NCBI GenBank assembly: GCA_002898115.1
Contig: BDTL01000086.1
Location: 1 to 27,049, forward strand
Source of the DNA: a bacterium BMS3Bbin02
Lineage (GTDB): Bacteria > Actinomycetota > Acidimicrobiia > Spongiisociales > UBA5794
Length of the DNA: 27,049 nt
Reading direction: 5' to 3'
Below the pieces are notes generated by a model that was not told the origin of the DNA, did no database searches, and was given only the letters and a program-made list of their open reading frames with translations. This document shows positions 8,716 through 16,647 of the stretch, piece by piece; position 1 is the stretch's first letter, and each line of letters opens with the position of its first letter. Both the position numbers and the translations under genes were made by a program.

Positions 8716-8750
8716 AGAGGGGCCCGTCGCGGCCTCTTAGGCAGGAGGCC
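8716..8750 (+). promoter_or_regulatory. Leader with two mutually exclusive hairpins over the rocA ribosome-binding site
   Basis: A hairpin formed by GGCCTC (8731-8736) and GAGGCC (8745-8750) buries most of the AGGAGG Shine-Dalgarno (8743-8748) of the dehydrogenase gene at 8754. The same GGCCTCT (8731-8737) can instead pair with AGAGG/CC at 8716-8720 and 8723-8724, with a two-base bulge, which would free the SD. The two folds share 8731-8736 and cannot coexist. That the leader regulates translation is inferred from pairing alone. Confidence 0.4.
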
Positions 8751-8753
8751 ATC

Positions 8754-10301
8754 GTGCTGAAACCGTACGTCAGCGAAGCCTATTCAGATTTCTCGGATCC
8801 TACGGCAGCCGACTCGTATCGGCAGGCGCAGCGTGTTGTCGCGTCGCAACTCGGGCTGCACTGCCCGCTCGTCATCGACGGTTCGCCAATCAATACGACC
8901 GGCGTCATTACTTCGGTGAACCCGGCGAGACCCGATCAGGTCGTCGGCACAGCCGCCTCCGCGACATCCGCGCATGTCAACGACGCGGTCGATGCAGCCT
9001 GGCGTGCGTTTGGTGACTGGGCGGCGACTCCGGTGCGAGAGCGTGCTGAAATCGTGCACCGCATGGGCGACCTCATGAACGACCGCCGCTACGAATTCTC
9101 CGCGTGGATGACGTATGAAGCGGGGAAGAACTGGGCCGAAGCTGAGGCCGACACTGCCGAGGCGATTGACTTCTGTCGGTACTACGCCCACCAGGCCATC
9201 GCCATGGCCGACCCGGTGCCAACTGCGGAGTTCGTTGGCGAGTCGAACGAGTCGTGGCTCCAGCCACTCGGTGCCGGGATTGCGATCCCTCCCTGGAACT
9301 TCCCTCTGGCGATCCTTGTCGGCATGGCGGTCGGTCCGGTAGCAGCCGGTAACACGATCGTGATCAAACCAGCTTCGGCGACCCCGGTGGTCGGCTACAA
9401 GTTCATGGAGGTCGCCGTCGAAGCGGGAATACCGCCCGGGGTCATCAACTTCCTCCCGGGTCCCGGTGGCGAGATCGGTGACGCGCTGGTCGATCATCCC
9501 CGGACACGGTTCATCAACTTCACGGGCTCGAAGGAGGTCGGGCTTCGGATCGCGGAGAGGGCCGCGAAAGTGAACTCCGGTCAGAAATGGCTGAAGCGCG
9601 CCTACATGGAAATGGGCGGCAAGGATGCGTTGATCATCGATGAGACCGCAAACCTTGAGCTTGCTGCCCTCGATGCGGTGCGAAGCGCGTTCGGGTTCCA
9701 GGGGCAGAAATGTTCGGCGTGTTCCCGCCTCATTGTTATTGATGACGTGTACGACACTGTTCTTGAGCGCGTCGTTGCGCTTACCGCGGATCTGTCGATC
9801 GGCGACCCCACCGACAACAGTCCGATCGGGCCGATCATCTCGGCAGCTCAACACAAAGCGATACTGCGCGAGATCGATCTCGGCCGAGCCGAGGCTGATC
9901 TCGTTGCAGGCGGCGGTACTGCGGACCTCAACGGCGGGTACTACATCACACCTACGATTTTCGCGGACGTGGACCCGCGGGCGAGGCTCGCGCAGCACGA
10001 AATCTTTGGACCGGTGCTCAGCGTGATCCGTGCCCGAGACTTTGATCATGCGTTGGAGATCGCCAACGGAACAGAGTTCGGCCTGACCGGCGGGTTGCAT
10101 TCCAGCGATCCCGACCGGATAGATCGCGCCAAGCGCGAATTCCACGTCGGGAATCTGTATATCAACCGGAAGATCACCGGAGCACTCGTCGGTATTCAGC
10201 CTTTTGGCGGATTCAACATGTCAGGCTCGAACGCCAAGGCGGGCGGACCCGACTACCTCCGCCTGTTCATGGAGATGAAGACGGTGGCCCAGCGTCTCTA
10301 G
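8754..10301 (+). CDS. rocA: Delta-1-pyrroline-5-carboxylate dehydrogenase (RocA/PruA type)
   Basis: The 515-residue length is the same as Bacillus RocA. The GTG start at 8754 is supported by a perfect AGGAGG six bases upstream. Aldehyde-dehydrogenase landmarks are in order: PPWNFPLAI (NAD-binding entrance), TGSKEVGLRIAER, the catalytic-base Glu E286 in YMEMGGKDAL, the nucleophile C320 in FGFQGQKCSACSR, and HEIFGPVLSV. The FQGQKCSA-SR context is typical of P5C dehydrogenases rather than generic ALDHs. It oxidises glutamate-5-semialdehyde/P5C to glutamate with NAD+, the second step of proline degradation and of ornithine catabolism. No proline dehydrogenase gene is adjacent, so the partner must be elsewhere or the substrate comes from arginine/ornithine. 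It is probably monocistronic. The upstream hairpins may regulate it. Confidence 0.93.
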   Translation: MLKPYVSEAYSDFSDPTAADSYRQAQRVVASQLGLHCPLVIDGSPINTTGVITSVNPARPDQVVGTAASATSAHVNDAVDAAWRAFGDWAATPVRERAEIVHRMGDLMNDRRYEFSAWMTYEAGKNWAEAEADTAEAIDFCRYYAHQAIAMADPVPTAEFVGESNESWLQPLGAGIAIPPWNFPLAILVGMAVGPVAAGNTIVIKPASATPVVGYKFMEVAVEAGIPPGVINFLPGPGGEIGDALVDHPRTRFINFTGSKEVGLRIAERAAKVNSGQKWLKRAYMEMGGKDALIIDETANLELAALDAVRSAFGFQGQKCSACSRLIVIDDVYDTVLERVVALTADLSIGDPTDNSPIGPIISAAQHKAILREIDLGRAEADLVAGGGTADLNGGYYITPTIFADVDPRARLAQHEIFGPVLSVIRARDFDHALEIANGTEFGLTGGLHSSDPDRIDRAKREFHVGNLYINRKITGALVGIQPFGGFNMSGSNAKAGGPDYLRLFMEMKTVAQRL

Positions 10302-10328
10302 GCGTTGACTTCGGTTGTCGCGCGTAAC

Positions 10329-10350
10329 TGCGATAATGCCGTCCACGGCA
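10329..10350 (+). promoter_or_regulatory. Candidate extended -10 promoter with a downstream dyad, tandem amidases
   Basis: GATAAT at 10332-10337 is preceded by TG at 10329-10330 (extended -10), and TTGACT at 10305-10310 is too far upstream (21 bases) to be a standard -35. A perfect dyad TGCCGT-CC-ACGGCA (10337-10350) covers the predicted transcription start, as an operator might. Ribosome-binding site AGGTGA (10360-10365) precedes the GTG at 10371. All regulatory meaning is inferred. Confidence 0.35.
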
Positions 10351-10370
10351 ACAGAGAACAGGTGAACTAG

Positions 10371-11528
10371 GTGAGAGGACGGGGTTGGACGATAGTGGCA
10401 ACCCTGGGTGCGCTCTCTCTCGTGGCAGCGGCGTGCGGGTCAGTGGATCCGACAATTGCCGGCGCCGGACCCCGCGGCGTGCCGACGACGCTACCGCCCC
10501 CGACAACGACAACCACACTCGATCCGTCGCTGACAGCAACCGAGGGATATTTCCAGATCCCTGTCGGCGGCGCCGACCTCTACAACGTCGCAAACGGCAC
10601 AGTGGTGCAGACGATCGCGCAGGGACTCACCCTCGGATTCATTTCCCGATCCGGTGAGTGGCTCGAAGTGGTCACTCCGTGCGGCACCACGGCGTTCATG
10701 ACCGACACTCAGGTGACCCCCGTTGCAAAGACGGTCTCACCTGCGACGTCGGATCTCTCCCAACTCGTGCTCGCATTGGACCCGGGCCACGGCGGGCGTG
10801 ACTGGGGTGGTGTTGGTCCGACAGGCGCGTCAGAGAAGAGTATCAACCTCGACATTTCGCTTCGCCTGAAGCAGCTACTCGAGACACCGCACGAGATCGA
10901 TTTCGTGACCGGCGCCATCACTCCCGGATCGTCGTATCCGGCGGTGAAAAGCGTTCTATTGACACGATCGCCGGACGGGCCGGACGGTGGCGATTACGAA
11001 TTGGGTCTCGCATACCGGGCGGGCCTGGCGAACGCTGCCGGCGCCCATGCCCTTATCTCGATCCATAACAACACGGTGCCGACTCAGGAGGTCGATAGGC
11101 CTGGATCTGAAGTGTTCTATTCGTTGGCTGCGCCGGATTCAGATCGTCTCGCCGGGTTGATCTATGACGAGCTGGTCAAGTCTTTGGCGCCGTTTGACGC
11201 CAACTGGTCCGGTGGGACTCTGCTGGGAGCTCGAGCGCGGATGGACCCGAAGTCCGGTGGGGATTATTACGGCCTACTCCGGCGTGCGCAGATGCCGTCC
11301 GTCATTGTCGAGGGTGCGTACCTGTCTGAGCCCGAAGAGGAGGCCTTGCTAAAGTCCGCTGACTTCCAACAGGCGTACGCCGAGGGTGTGTATCGCGGCA
11401 TTGTCCGATTCTTCACGACCGCTGATACCAGCAACAACATCTTTTCCCCCGAGCCGTTCCCCGACGATGCCGGTACGGTATCGACTCGGTCCTGCAAGAT
11501 TCCGTCCCAAGCAGACGTGACACCGTGA
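10371..11528 (+). CDS. Lipoprotein N-acetylmuramoyl-L-alanine amidase (Amidase_3), copy 1
   Basis: The N-terminus is a lipoprotein signal ending in the lipobox LVAAAC (C22), then a Thr/Pro-rich linker and a small beta-rich region (about 58-125, SH3-like, with C104). The catalytic Amidase_3 domain follows (about 132-347). Zinc ligands are H140 (LDPGHGG), E155 (SEKSINLD) and H232 (ISIHNN), with catalytic E314 in VIVEGAYLS. It cleaves the bond between N-acetylmuramic acid and L-Ala in peptidoglycan at the outer face of the membrane. The C-terminus carries an SC-x-IPSQ tail also present in the second copy, and C104 and C375 may form a disulfide. The GTG at 10371 has AGGTGA five bases upstream. 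It overlaps the next gene by four bases. Confidence 0.9.
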   Translation: MRGRGWTIVATLGALSLVAAACGSVDPTIAGAGPRGVPTTLPPPTTTTTLDPSLTATEGYFQIPVGGADLYNVANGTVVQTIAQGLTLGFISRSGEWLEVVTPCGTTAFMTDTQVTPVAKTVSPATSDLSQLVLALDPGHGGRDWGGVGPTGASEKSINLDISLRLKQLLETPHEIDFVTGAITPGSSYPAVKSVLLTRSPDGPDGGDYELGLAYRAGLANAAGAHALISIHNNTVPTQEVDRPGSEVFYSLAAPDSDRLAGLIYDELVKSLAPFDANWSGGTLLGARARMDPKSGGDYYGLLRRAQMPSVIVEGAYLSEPEEEALLKSADFQQAYAEGVYRGIVRFFTTADTSNNIFSPEPFPDDAGTVSTRSCKIPSQADVTP

Positions 11529-12805
11529 TGGCCCGACGACTGAGCCTGGGAATCGCCCTTCTGCTTGTGGCCGCAGCTTGTTCCGCCGCACCGAGCCAAC
11601 CACCGGATTCCGGTTCGCCGACGCTCGGAACCCTCGCACCTTTGGTCACGACCACAACTGTTGCGGTTGCTACGACCTCAACGACATCTACCTCGACCAC
11701 CACGACTTCGACCACTACGACGACCGTTGTACCCATCGGCGTACCTGATCCGGTCGTCCTCGGGGCGCCGTCCGAGCCTGGCGTTGACGGGCGATTCGCC
11801 GGTGTCGGCATGGCGACCGTTCCCGTCGGAGGTGCGGTGATCTTCACCGAGGGAGGCACCGAGCAGCTCGTCGTTGCGCGTGAGGGTCTCGTCTTTGCGG
11901 TGACCCAAGCCCTCGAAGATGGGTGGGTGGAGCTTGTCACGATGTGTGACACGACGGCCTGGGCACGCAGCGCCGACCTTGTCCTCAACGGACCGTCGCC
12001 CACGCAGACCGTCGGAAAGTTATTCGACTTTTCGCGCGCTGTGATCGTTCTTGACCCGGGCCACGGTGGTCCATGGAACATCGGTGCTGTCGCCGAGACC
12101 GGCCTCAAAGAAAAGGACATCAACGTGGATATCGCCCGTCGGGCCCGTGATCTGTTCCTCGCTCCCCATACCGTCGACTGGGAAACCGGCACAATCTATA
12201 CCGGGGATCAGGTGCCGGCAGCTTCCCGGGTGATCGTCACGAGGACCGGAGCTGACGAGCTTGCAGATTACGAGGCCGGGTTATGGTTCCGTGCGGAGCT
12301 GGCAAACGCCATGAACGCCGATGCGTTTGTTGCCATTCACAACAATGCCGGTGACGAGAACAAACTCGAGACGCCCGGGTCCGACGCCTACTACCAAAGC
12401 CAGCTTGAGGACTCGCGCAGGTTCGCGACGATCATGGTTGAGGAATTCAGGCGGAGTTTTGCTCCCTTTGGAACGGATTGGGTGGGCGTGCGGGATGTCG
12501 GCGCCAAGTCTCGGCTCTCGACGAAGTTCCCCGGACAGCAATACTACGGTGTGCTCAAGAGGACGGAGATGCCCGCGGTCATTGCCGAGGGAGCGTTCAT
12601 GTCGAACCGGTCCGAGGCCGATCTGTTGGCCACGCCTGAGTTTCGTCAGGCCTACGCCGAAGCCGTGTATCGGGCCGTCGTCCGGTTCCTCACCGACGAT
12701 GCCTTCGGTGATGCTCCGAGTTTCGATCCCAAGAGCTGGGGTGGATTTGCGGGTTCCGGTGATGCCCGGCCGACGTGTGTCATCCCCTCACAAGGCGACC
12801 AGTAG
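11525..12805 (+). CDS. Lipoprotein N-acetylmuramoyl-L-alanine amidase (Amidase_3), copy 2
   Basis: This paralogue of the preceding gene starts at the overlapping GTG (11525) or the adjacent ATG (11528). The lipobox LLVAAAC places the lipidated Cys at C19. A long Thr/Ser linker follows (about residues 42-68, almost only Thr, Ser, Ala and Val), a style frequent in Acidimicrobiia surface proteins. A beta-rich region (about 90-160, with C141) precedes the Amidase_3 domain. Zinc ligands are H180 (LDPGHGG), E196 (LKEKDINVD) and H272 (AIHNN), with catalytic E355 in AVIAEGAFMS. The C-terminus TC-x-IPSQGDQ matches the tail of copy 1. Both amidases look active and are translationally coupled, implying co-production; whether they differ in substrate or division-site targeting is not visible. 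Confidence 0.9.
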   Translation: MMARRLSLGIALLLVAAACSAAPSQPPDSGSPTLGTLAPLVTTTTVAVATTSTTSTSTTTTSTTTTTVVPIGVPDPVVLGAPSEPGVDGRFAGVGMATVPVGGAVIFTEGGTEQLVVAREGLVFAVTQALEDGWVELVTMCDTTAWARSADLVLNGPSPTQTVGKLFDFSRAVIVLDPGHGGPWNIGAVAETGLKEKDINVDIARRARDLFLAPHTVDWETGTIYTGDQVPAASRVIVTRTGADELADYEAGLWFRAELANAMNADAFVAIHNNAGDENKLETPGSDAYYQSQLEDSRRFATIMVEEFRRSFAPFGTDWVGVRDVGAKSRLSTKFPGQQYYGVLKRTEMPAVIAEGAFMSNRSEADLLATPEFRQAYAEAVYRAVVRFLTDDAFGDAPSFDPKSWGGFAGSGDARPTCVIPSQGDQ

Positions 12806-12866
12806 CCACGCCCTCCCCATGTCGTCGTTCTTCGTGTACGCAATAGGGGAGAGCAATGGTTCAGGG

Positions 12867-13772
12867 TTAGGATCCTGCGTACTCCAAGCGGTCCACCACC
12901 GTGCCGTCCGGTGTTTGTAGAATCACGGTATCGCCGCCGTTGTTCCACACCGAGGTGCTGTTGCACCAGTAGACATCCTGCTCGGTGTCTTGGCCGCATC
13001 CGGTACGGAGGCGAATCACCGATCCGGCGGCGAGGGCGAACCCAGCCGGGAATGAGAACCGGTGAGTCGACGACTCGTCGCGGACGATGAAACCACCAAG
13101 GTTCACCGGGTCGGTGCCGCTGTTTGTGAACTCGATCCATTCCTCGACGAGGTTCTCATCGTCGGGGCCGGGAGCGTTTGGTTGTAGATCAGAGATCCCG
13201 AGGTCGCGGGGAACGGTGCCGCAGACGTCCCATCCCCACATGCCAATGGCACCCTCGAACGCCGCTTGCTCAAGTCGCTTCATCTTCCCGGACAACGTCG
13301 AGCCGTCCTGGAGGCCGAGGGCGTATCCACTCTCGACCAGGTCAGCGTTGACGAATGACGTCGGGGTGAATACGAGACGCAGCAGACGTCCGAACCGGTC
13401 CGTGTCTTCGCCGTCCGCGATGAGCCACACGGTGGAACCGGCGAGCTCTCGCAACCGATCTCTGGCGTTTGTGCCGAAACACTCGTCGTTTTCAGGAGCA
13501 TTGATGCCAAGCAGTCGCACTTCTTCCCGGCGTCCGTTGACTTCTACGAGCATCGAGTCCCCGTCGAAGACCTCGACTACGGTTGCTTCCTCCGAGCCAT
13601 CGGGCTGAGCAATCGTGGTCGGTGGGCTGGTCGCATCGGCGGTGCCATCCGGCAGAGTCGTAGATCGCCCGAGGTCCCGCGGGCCGCCGGGGGTCCTGTC
13701 GGGTACCCGGCTGGTCGAGGAGCAGGCCGACACCACGAGCGCGATGACAATGACAAGTCGGATGGTTCGCAT
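12867..13772 (-). CDS. Lipoprotein thermonuclease-like (SNase) protein with C-terminal lamin-tail domain
   Basis: The 301-residue product has a lipoprotein signal (lipobox VSAC, C17) and a Pro/Thr-rich linker. An SNase-like domain spans about 62-185. Against staphylococcal nuclease I place the metal ligand D21 at D72 (FDGDS), R35 at R86, E43 at E94 (INAPE) and R87 at R129 (DRFGR). The calcium ligand D40 appears as N91, a change also common in bacterial SNase-like proteins. A lamin-tail domain (LTD) occupies about 190-300, typical of secreted nucleases and adhesin-like proteins. Expected role: extracellular DNA/RNA hydrolysis or cell-surface nucleic-acid binding. The ATG at 13772 is the only plausible start but sits inside a 40-bp palindrome. 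It is downstream of the DUF1501 gene by 70 bases and converges with the amidase pair. Confidence 0.85.
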   Translation of the reverse strand: MRTIRLVIVIALVVSACSSTSRVPDRTPGGPRDLGRSTTLPDGTADATSPPTTIAQPDGSEEATVVEVFDGDSMLVEVNGRREEVRLLGINAPENDECFGTNARDRLRELAGSTVWLIADGEDTDRFGRLLRLVFTPTSFVNADLVESGYALGLQDGSTLSGKMKRLEQAAFEGAIGMWGWDVCGTVPRDLGISDLQPNAPGPDDENLVEEWIEFTNSGTDPVNLGGFIVRDESSTHRFSFPAGFALAAGSVIRLRTGCGQDTEQDVYWCNSTSVWNNGGDTVILQTPDGTVVDRLEYAGS

Positions 13773-13803
13773 GTCGAGACGCTAGCGGTTCGACATGCGA
13801 ACC
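13764..13803. repeat. 40-bp near-perfect palindrome covering the SNase-LTD start codon
   Basis: The outer arms GGTTCGCATGTCGA (13764-13777) and TCGACATGCGAACC (13790-13803) are perfect reverse complements, and a CGCTAGCG palindrome (13780-13787) sits at the same centre. Eighteen of the twenty base pairs match; only the two at 13778-13779 against 13788-13789 do not. The start codon of the nuclease gene (13770-13772) lies in the left arm. No U-run follows on either strand, so it is not a standard terminator. An operator or RNA hairpin controlling translation is possible. Confidence 0.85.
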
Positions 13804-13842
13804 GTGGGACCGTTGGCGGATCGGGGACAGGGCTGGGTGGCC

Positions 13843-15171
13843 CTAGGCGAACATTGGGAGGATCTCGTACGAGCCGGCGAGCAGAGTCTCATGGTCAGCT
13901 TTCAGCCAGCCCCCGAGCACTGAGGCGTAGTACGAACGCGTGTCCAGCGTGTTGAGCACGTTTCCACGATTGTCGAGGTTGGTGAGGCTGGCCTGTTCGC
14001 CGTAGCGACCACCATTCACGCCGCCGCCGACGATCATGTGGCTGCTTGCGGTCCCGTGATCCGTGCCCGAGCCGTTCCATCCGGCACGCCTGCCGAACTC
14101 GGAGGTTGTCATGACCGCAACATTCGCCCCGCGACCCGCAGCATCGACGGTTGCAAAGAAGCTCTGGAGGGCGACATCGAGTTGCATGAGCAACTCGGTC
14201 TGCCGGTTCGCCTGATCCTTGTGCGTATCGAAGTCGCCCCAGCCGTGCACATAGATCACGCGCGGCGGTATCGGGCCGACGACGAGCGCAGCAGCTACTC
14301 GCATCGACTCACCGAGACTCGATGCTCCACCGGTGCGTTCCTCCGTCTCTACGGAATCCGCAGCCCCCAGGATTGAGTCAACCGTTTCTCCCGCCTCGAC
14401 CGTAGTCGCGATAGCTGCCCTGACCCGATCGATGACGACGGTGTCATCGAAGGGCGCCGGTGCAAACTGTCCCCACATTGCCATCAGCTCGTCGGTTGTA
14501 TCGACCCAGCGTGGCAGCGTTGGACTCAAGCCGGACATGTCCTGGAGGCCGATAACTGTTGCCGACGCTGCCAGCATGGCGGGGGAGACACCCGGCCCGA
14601 CGGCGATCCCGGCGAGTGGGTCACCGGCGCCGACGGTACCGTCCAGATACCTTCCTAGCCATCCGGTTCCGGTCATTCCTGCGGGTGATCCCGACCACCA
14701 TGTCGCCATCGAAGCGAAGTGGGAGAGGTCGGGACTTGGATATCCGACCCCCTCCACTATCGCTACCTGGCCCGTGGCGTACCGTTGAGCAACAAAAGCC
14801 AGCGAGGGATGCAGCCCTAGCTCCGCATCCACCGTGAGTGGCTCGTCGATTGCCATGTCGCGGCGGAGGTCGAAATACGTGTCCGTGGAATATGGGATGA
14901 AGGTGTTGAGTGCGTCATTGCCGCCCCCCATTTCAACCACGACGAGCGTGCGATCAATCCGGGGAGCGAGTGTTGTGGTGGGTGTGAGAGCACCCGCAGT
15001 CGTCGTGGTCACGAATGGCGCACCGGTGGTTGTGACGTTGGTTGGGTTTGCGCCAAACGTGTTGATCGCCCATCCCCCGACTGCGCCGACAGCAACCGTA
15101 GCCCCAAGGCCGGAGACGAACTGACGGCGCGTGAACGCCTTCTTGGACAGTTTCTGGTTCGGGTTCGTCAT
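13843..15171 (-). CDS. DUF1501 family protein, Tat-exported
   Basis: The 442-residue product begins with a twin-arginine signal (TRRQFVSGLGA, then a hydrophobic Ala/Gly run). Near the mature N-terminus it has VVEMGGGNDALNTF and YFDLR, and farther on HGWGDFDTH, TTSEFGRRAG and TDHGTASSHM. Together these are the hallmarks of DUF1501 proteins, which fall in the alkaline-phosphatase/sulfatase superfamily. The biochemical role is unknown. DUF1501 genes almost always follow DUF1800 genes, as here, where the stop of the DUF1800 gene and this ATG share four bases. Proposed roles in the literature include periplasmic hydrolysis or polymer-related functions, but I cannot confirm any. A Thr-rich region follows the signal, as in the amidase. 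Identification is secure; function is not. Confidence 0.9.
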   Translation of the reverse strand: MTNPNQKLSKKAFTRRQFVSGLGATVAVGAVGGWAINTFGANPTNVTTTGAPFVTTTTAGALTPTTTLAPRIDRTLVVVEMGGGNDALNTFIPYSTDTYFDLRRDMAIDEPLTVDAELGLHPSLAFVAQRYATGQVAIVEGVGYPSPDLSHFASMATWWSGSPAGMTGTGWLGRYLDGTVGAGDPLAGIAVGPGVSPAMLAASATVIGLQDMSGLSPTLPRWVDTTDELMAMWGQFAPAPFDDTVVIDRVRAAIATTVEAGETVDSILGAADSVETEERTGGASSLGESMRVAAALVVGPIPPRVIYVHGWGDFDTHKDQANRQTELLMQLDVALQSFFATVDAAGRGANVAVMTTSEFGRRAGWNGSGTDHGTASSHMIVGGGVNGGRYGEQASLTNLDNRGNVLNTLDTRSYYASVLGGWLKADHETLLAGSYEILPMFA

Positions 15172-16412
15172 GTCAGGTGGTACTCCGGGGAATTGATCGC
15201 GAGAGCGACACGGATGGGGACAGTTGGCGCGGCCTCAAGTACCGCTGTGGTGTTTGGCGAAACATCAAAAAGGCCGAGTCGTCGCAGGATGTCCGACGAT
15301 GACATGTCATCTGGGATCTCTCGGATACTGCCGGCAAGGTCAAAGGCGTGAACCAATGAGAACGGACTGAGCAAGCGGTCACCGGTCACGAACCCCGCGA
15401 CATTCGGCGGGTTGAAGGGGAGGTAGTTAACCCGCTCAAGGGACCGAGCGAGGAACCGAAGTTCGGCGCCGGTGCCGAACGCCTGCAGAATTCCAGCCGC
15501 CCGTTCTAGCGGGGTACGGATCTTGATGCCGATGACGTCCCCATCGAGAAACCCGGAGGACGTTACGATCGCTCGTACCAGGGGCAGTATCTCGTAGTCA
15601 GCGGCGAATTCGGTGCTCAGCTCATCGAGCGTTTGAGAGTCCGGGACGGTTCCCACGAGTTCCTGGTAGAGCTTCGTGACGATGTTTCGTGACGTTGTTG
15701 GTTGGTCGAGCAGAATGTTTATGGCGTCGGCTGATCCAAGGTTTCCCGTAACACCGAGGTAGGTCTTCTCGTCGTCGTCATGGAACTCGGGCACGAACTG
15801 GCTTTCCCAGAGCCCGACCGAGGACAGATTGCGGTTGCGTCGCGATGGTCGATTGATGACCCATCCCGAGAAGGCGCGGGACGCCTCAATGACATCCTGT
15901 TCCGTGTAGTTTCCCCGCCCGATGGTGAACAGTTCCATGACCTCCCGACCGTAGTTCTCGTTGATGGCCCCTAAGCGGTTCTCGACACCATCGAGAAACA
16001 CGAGCATGGCTGGATCGACGGTGATGGCGTGAAGCAGGTCGGCGAAGTTCCCGAGGGCGTTGTCCCTGATCGTCAGGTGCTGTTGCAGGATCAACCATCC
16101 CACGTTCACCTTTCGTGCACCGGTAGCGAAATGGTCGTGCCAGAACCATGTCATTCGCTCTTCGAGAGGATCCCGTCCCGAGGTGAGCTCGCTGAACAGA
16201 TACCGCAGCGGCGCCTGGCGCTGTTCAATGCTGCGCGCCTCTTCGAAGTCTCCCGGTGCCTCCACTTCGGGAGTGTGTCGAACCGGTCGAGTTCGATCGA
16301 GGAGGGTGCCGATGGCGTCCTGTGGGGTGGCGAAGTCGGCGATGGTCGGGCCTGCGGCTCCCATTCCCATGCGTCGTACGACGTGACTGATTTGTTCCTG
16401 TGTGCTTGGCAT
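15168..16412 (-). CDS. DUF1800 family protein
   Basis: The ATG at 16412 gives 413 residues and starts MPSTQEQISHVVRRMGMG, the usual DUF1800 opening; the frame is open farther upstream (to 16586), but that extension is arginine/proline-rich and looks non-coding. Characteristic motifs are MTWFWHDHFATG, the ENYGREVMELFTIGRG block, SRAFSGW, and the C-terminal LPFNPPNVAGF. The function of DUF1800 is not established. The protein lacks a signal peptide of its own. The DUF1501 gene downstream is a Tat-exported partner of the same operon (four-base overlap). The ribosome-binding site is only a weak GGGA. The pair may also be co-transcribed with the nuclease-LTD gene below. Confidence 0.9.
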   Translation of the reverse strand: MPSTQEQISHVVRRMGMGAAGPTIADFATPQDAIGTLLDRTRPVRHTPEVEAPGDFEEARSIEQRQAPLRYLFSELTSGRDPLEERMTWFWHDHFATGARKVNVGWLILQQHLTIRDNALGNFADLLHAITVDPAMLVFLDGVENRLGAINENYGREVMELFTIGRGNYTEQDVIEASRAFSGWVINRPSRRNRNLSSVGLWESQFVPEFHDDDEKTYLGVTGNLGSADAINILLDQPTTSRNIVTKLYQELVGTVPDSQTLDELSTEFAADYEILPLVRAIVTSSGFLDGDVIGIKIRTPLERAAGILQAFGTGAELRFLARSLERVNYLPFNPPNVAGFVTGDRLLSPFSLVHAFDLAGSIREIPDDMSSSDILRRLGLFDVSPNTTAVLEAAPTVPIRVALAINSPEYHLT

Positions 16413-16647
16413 ACGTTTTCCCGGCGTTTGCTCGGGAGGCGGCCGCCCGCACGAAGGTCTGTGACCTTGTCGCCCCAAGGGAGGTGAGGTCCTCGACGGA
16501 GTTGGCGACTGTGTGCGGTGCGGCCGTCTCCGGTTGCGTTGTTGCTCACATGATGCGACCCACTTGTACGAGAAATATGAGTGCACTGTTCATTGTCTGT
16601 ATGCGAGCCGAATCGCAGTGATTCGCGGAGTCGGCGCTACACCACTG

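Noticed and set aside
8784..10145. A long open frame (about 450 codons) on the minus strand antisense to rocA
   Set aside because: Its translation has no family features, and the plus-strand frame is a complete P5C dehydrogenase with catalytic residues. In high-GC DNA such antisense frames are expected by chance.
11640..11740. ACC/ACG-rich repetitive DNA in the second amidase, at first sight like a CRISPR or satellite
   Set aside because: It encodes the Thr/Ser linker of the lipoprotein; there are no regular repeats with spacers.
12806..12866. CTCCCC...GGGGAG pairing between the convergent amidase and nuclease genes
   Set aside because: Six pairs around a 27-base loop without a U-run; not convincing as a terminator.
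16413..16586. N-terminal extension of the DUF1800 protein up to 16586
   Set aside because: The 58 extra residues are Arg/Pro-rich and unlike the family; the ATG at 16412 gives the usual DUF1800 start.
16609..16625. CGAATC-GCAGT-GATTCG hairpin downstream of membrane protein copy 2
   Set aside because: Only a six-base stem with no U-run; too weak to call a terminator. The rest of the 16413-16647 gap shows no gene.
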